Of a stretch of DNA of 64,000 nucleotides, positions 61,953 through 64,000 are shown one piece after another (within the stretch, counting starts at the first letter, position 1; every line of letters starts with the position of its first letter). A program made the translations under genes and the position numbers. Source of the DNA: J027 sp034437655 (GTDB lineage: Bacteria > Chloroflexota > Anaerolineae > Aggregatilineales > J027); the NCBI GenBank assembly GCA_034437655.1, contig DAOTTU010000012.1:52591-116590 (forward strand), given 5' to 3'. Below the pieces are notes generated by a model. It saw nothing but the letters and a program-made list of their open reading frames with translations. It was not told the origin of the DNA and made no database searches.

Positions 61953-63161
61953 ATGTCGGCAAAACGTTATCTTGCAATGGTGGTTATAGCACTGGTCATG
62001 GTATCCAGTGTTGTACCAATTGCAAATCCCACCACCGCTCAGGAAAGTACCTTCCCCCCTGTGCTGTGGCTGCAAAATGACCAGCTATGGCTTAACGATA
62101 CGCCTCTCATTGACGCCAATGTACTGACCGCCAGTCTGTCGCCAGATGGTAGCCGTATCGCCTACCTCACCATTCCCGATGAAACACAACCGATGACGCT
62201 GGTACTCTACGACATCGCCTCCGCCACGCCATTAGCTACTCTGAGTGCTGAAGCCCTCCCCCCGTTTGAAGATTTCGCGCTGCAATTTGCCCAACCGCAC
62301 TGGGTAGACAACACCACTGTAATTTTCACCACGTTGGCGGCACTTGGTGGCCCGGGTGGTGTATTCCCGCTGGCGGATATGTGGCGCTTTGGCAGCAGTG
62401 GCACATCAGAACAACTTCGTGAACGAGGTGCAGGCGGCTACATCACACTCAGCCCTGACCGCAACCGGGTTGCCTTAGTGCGTGCTGGAGAATATCAAGA
62501 CCCCGAACAACTGGCCGTTGTTGAAATCGTGGACACGACGACGTTTGGCCCCCTTACAGAGCCTTATGCTTTCCCGGCGGTGGCTAGCGGTACTGAAATC
62601 CCGTACATACCACCCGTGCGCTGGTCAGCAGATGGCGCAACGCTGGCCTTTGCCGTTCCAGACCCTGATTTGGTGTATACGCCTCTCGATAATGATGCCC
62701 CGGTGACGTCGCAGTTATGCCAGATGACAACGGCTGATGTGCAATGTGAATCGGTTGTGCTGGGTTTCCCGGCGCGGCCGGTGTGGTCTGCGGATTTAGC
62801 GCGTGTTGCTTATCACCGTGAGGTTGCGATCAATACGTGGGAAATGGTTGTGCAACGTGGGGATGCCCAGACCGTGCTGCCGCCGACAACATCTCTCCCA
62901 GAGCCGTTGCTATGGGCAAGCGATGATCTGCTGCTACGGGAAGTGACGCTCAATGGGGCAGTATATTATTGGGTAACGGGGGATGCGCAGATAGTTTGGG
63001 AGCAGCCGATCCTCGGTGTGCAACAACTGGACGAGACGCGCATAGCACTGGCGGTCGGGAGCCCGGAGACGTACACAATTCAGGTATATGATCGTGCCAC
63101 CGACACCTTCACCGAAATCAGCACGCAGACAGAAGGCTTTCCGCGCTTTGTGGGGCGTTAA
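61953..63161 (+). CDS. Secreted TolB/WD40-like beta-propeller protein
   Basis: The 402-residue protein has a signal peptide ending near TTAQES. The mature part shows repeated beta-propeller blades with the PD40/TolB pattern: LSPDGSRIAYLT, LSPDRNRVALVR, WSADGATLAFAV and WSADLARVAYHR, each about 60-90 residues apart. There are probably six or seven blades. No enzyme motif is seen, so it likely acts as an extracytoplasmic binding protein. GAAGG precedes the ATG. The 3' end overlaps the opposing membrane-protein gene by four bases (TTAA). Confidence 0.8.
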   Translation: MSAKRYLAMVVIALVMVSSVVPIANPTTAQESTFPPVLWLQNDQLWLNDTPLIDANVLTASLSPDGSRIAYLTIPDETQPMTLVLYDIASATPLATLSAEALPPFEDFALQFAQPHWVDNTTVIFTTLAALGGPGGVFPLADMWRFGSSGTSEQLRERGAGGYITLSPDRNRVALVRAGEYQDPEQLAVVEIVDTTTFGPLTEPYAFPAVASGTEIPYIPPVRWSADGATLAFAVPDPDLVYTPLDNDAPVTSQLCQMTTADVQCESVVLGFPARPVWSADLARVAYHREVAINTWEMVVQRGDAQTVLPPTTSLPEPLLWASDDLLLREVTLNGAVYYWVTGDAQIVWEQPILGVQQLDETRIALAVGSPETYTIQVYDRATDTFTEISTQTEGFPRFVGR

Positions 63162-64000
63162 TCGCCGCTGGCGGGGATCGGCTGTGCTGTGGGGCGTGGG
63201 GTGAGGGTTCGATACCATAAATATCCTGTTTCAATGGCCTGCCCGGCAGCTAATGACCCGGCTGCGGCTACAATGCCGGTAACGCCAAAATTGAGCATGG
63301 CCCATAACAGCGCGGCCGTGAGCAGTAGATTCAAAACCATTGCCTGATAGATGGGGGCGGTGGTGTCACGTTTCATAAGCAGGGCGCGGTAAAAGCTGAG
63401 CATCGTTGTTAGCAGGGGGATGCTCGCCCCGGCCAGTGTTCCCGCGACGACAAACTCGTGGATGTTCTCAGGCGCAGCAAGGATGGTACCCAGATAGATG
63501 TCCATCAGTGGCGTCAGCCCTATCAGCAACATGAGCCCGCTCAACCCCAACCCGACCGACCACATGAAGCGGCGCAAAATGGCAACATCGGCGGGGCCGT
63601 TATTCAGGGCAATCGCGACCTCTTGAAATGCAAACCCACCGGCCCGCATCACCAGCATGATTTCCCAGACAACGGCCCAGGCGGCCAGCGCTTGTTCGGC
63701 GCGGTCGGTGCTGGCCAGTCCGCTTTCGAGCATGGGGCGCACCAGCAATGCAAGGACGCTCGTCATGGCCAGCGGCAAATGAAAGTTCAAGATCATGCGG
63801 TAGGTCAACGAGCGCTCGGTGGGTGGCGCAGCTTCGATTTCAGCGATACTGTCGCGCACTACCCAGCGGGCATAAATTGCCTCTACAATCACAGCGACCA
63901 TCATCGCGCTGGCACCAATAGCAACCCCGGGCAAACCACCCAATACCCCGAGCAACACGGCCGTCCCGGCTGAAGCGATTACGCGCAAGAGCGTGCCAAA
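63158..64000 (-). CDS. Multi-helix membrane protein, MATE/flippase-like, N-terminus cut by window edge
   Basis: The complement is open from the right edge (frame FGTLLRVIASAG) for 280 residues to a stop at 63158. It has about seven hydrophobic helices with short loops and a mid-protein motif MILNFHLPLAMTSVLALLVRPML, which recalls the second half of MATE or MurJ/Wzx-type transporters (12-14 helices, two similar halves). The first half lies outside the window, so the family cannot be fixed. The TTG inside the window at 63988 is probably not the real start. It is encoded on the strand opposite the beta-propeller gene, with which it shares stop-codon bases. Confidence 0.7.
   Translation of the reverse strand, partial: FGTLLRVIASAGTAVLLGVLGGLPGVAIGASAMMVAVIVEAIYARWVVRDSIAEIEAAPPTERSLTYRMILNFHLPLAMTSVLALLVRPMLESGLASTDRAEQALAAWAVVWEIMLVMRAGGFAFQEVAIALNNGPADVAILRRFMWSVGLGLSGLMLLIGLTPLMDIYLGTILAAPENIHEFVVAGTLAGASIPLLTTMLSFYRALLMKRDTTAPIYQAMVLNLLLTAALLWAMLNFGVTGIVAAAGSLAAGQAIETGYLWYRTLTPRPTAQPIPASGD

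Noticed and set aside
63158..63988. A complete 276-residue membrane protein starting at the TTG at 63988
   Set aside because: The frame stays open to the window edge and the protein resembles only the second half of a longer transporter, so it is treated as truncated.
1..64000. Insertion sequences, prophage, toxin-antitoxin or restriction and defence genes
   Set aside because: No transposase, integrase, phage structural, nuclease-methylase or toxin-antitoxin pattern was found on either strand.

Overview
The window looks like a compact bacterial chromosome segment of moderate GC content, most plausibly from the Chloroflexota (Anaerolineae-like). Reasons are inferential: many secreted or membrane-anchored proteins with Thr/Pro-rich stalks and bacterial SH3 domains, a Flp-type pilin signal on a giant extracellular protein, a menaquinone prenyltransferase, and a complex I membrane-arm operon carrying two consecutive nuoM-type genes. 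No rRNA, CRISPR array, insertion sequence or prophage gene was seen. Genes are tightly packed, with no gap above 300 bases and several 4-base overlaps.

Region 1 (1-8.8 kb): an edge-truncated glycosyltransferase and a small membrane protein; a TrmA/RlmD-like methyltransferase that lacks the usual nucleophilic cysteine; an inositol-phosphatase family enzyme; a LOG-family phosphoribohydrolase; a striking fusion of a threonine-synthase-like PLP enzyme to two receiver domains, followed by a single-domain receiver; and a secreted PA14/SH3 protein. Region 2 (8.8-13.7 kb): a leftward operon with an LprG/LppX-like lipoprotein, a 14-helix MFS transporter and a PaaK-like adenylate-forming enzyme, then a small cupin and a GNAT acetyltransferase.

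Region 3 (13.7-24.4 kb): a leftward operon with a DHH-CBS-CCA-adding fusion, a receiver protein and a small membrane protein; the RpoD-type sigma factor; then a rightward run with a possible sliding-clamp-like protein, an alpha/beta hydrolase, CheR-TPR and MenA. Region 4 (24.4-37.4 kb): an Eis-like acetyltransferase, an SH3 lipoprotein with PsuG, tRNA-Val(GAC), and a leftward three-gene operon encoding two divergent Hanks-type kinase homologues and a large TPR protein, two of the three spanning the membrane with Thr/Pro stalks.

Region 5 (37.4-51.2 kb): DeoC with a two-domain ALDH16-like dehydrogenase, a 1330-residue Flp-pilin-like adhesin, FolD, a zinc-phospholipase-like protein, an 8-oxoguanine-deaminase-type amidohydrolase, two tandem C-terminal J-domain paralogues and a dihydropyrimidinase. 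DeoC, ALDH16, PsuG, the deaminase and the hydantoinase together suggest nucleoside and base scavenging. Region 6 (51.2-64 kb): nuoA-H-J-K-L-M-M-N behind tandem promoters, with no peripheral-arm genes, then a secreted beta-propeller protein and an edge-truncated multi-helix membrane protein. MenA (quinone synthesis) and the Nuo proteins fit a menaquinone-based respiratory chain.
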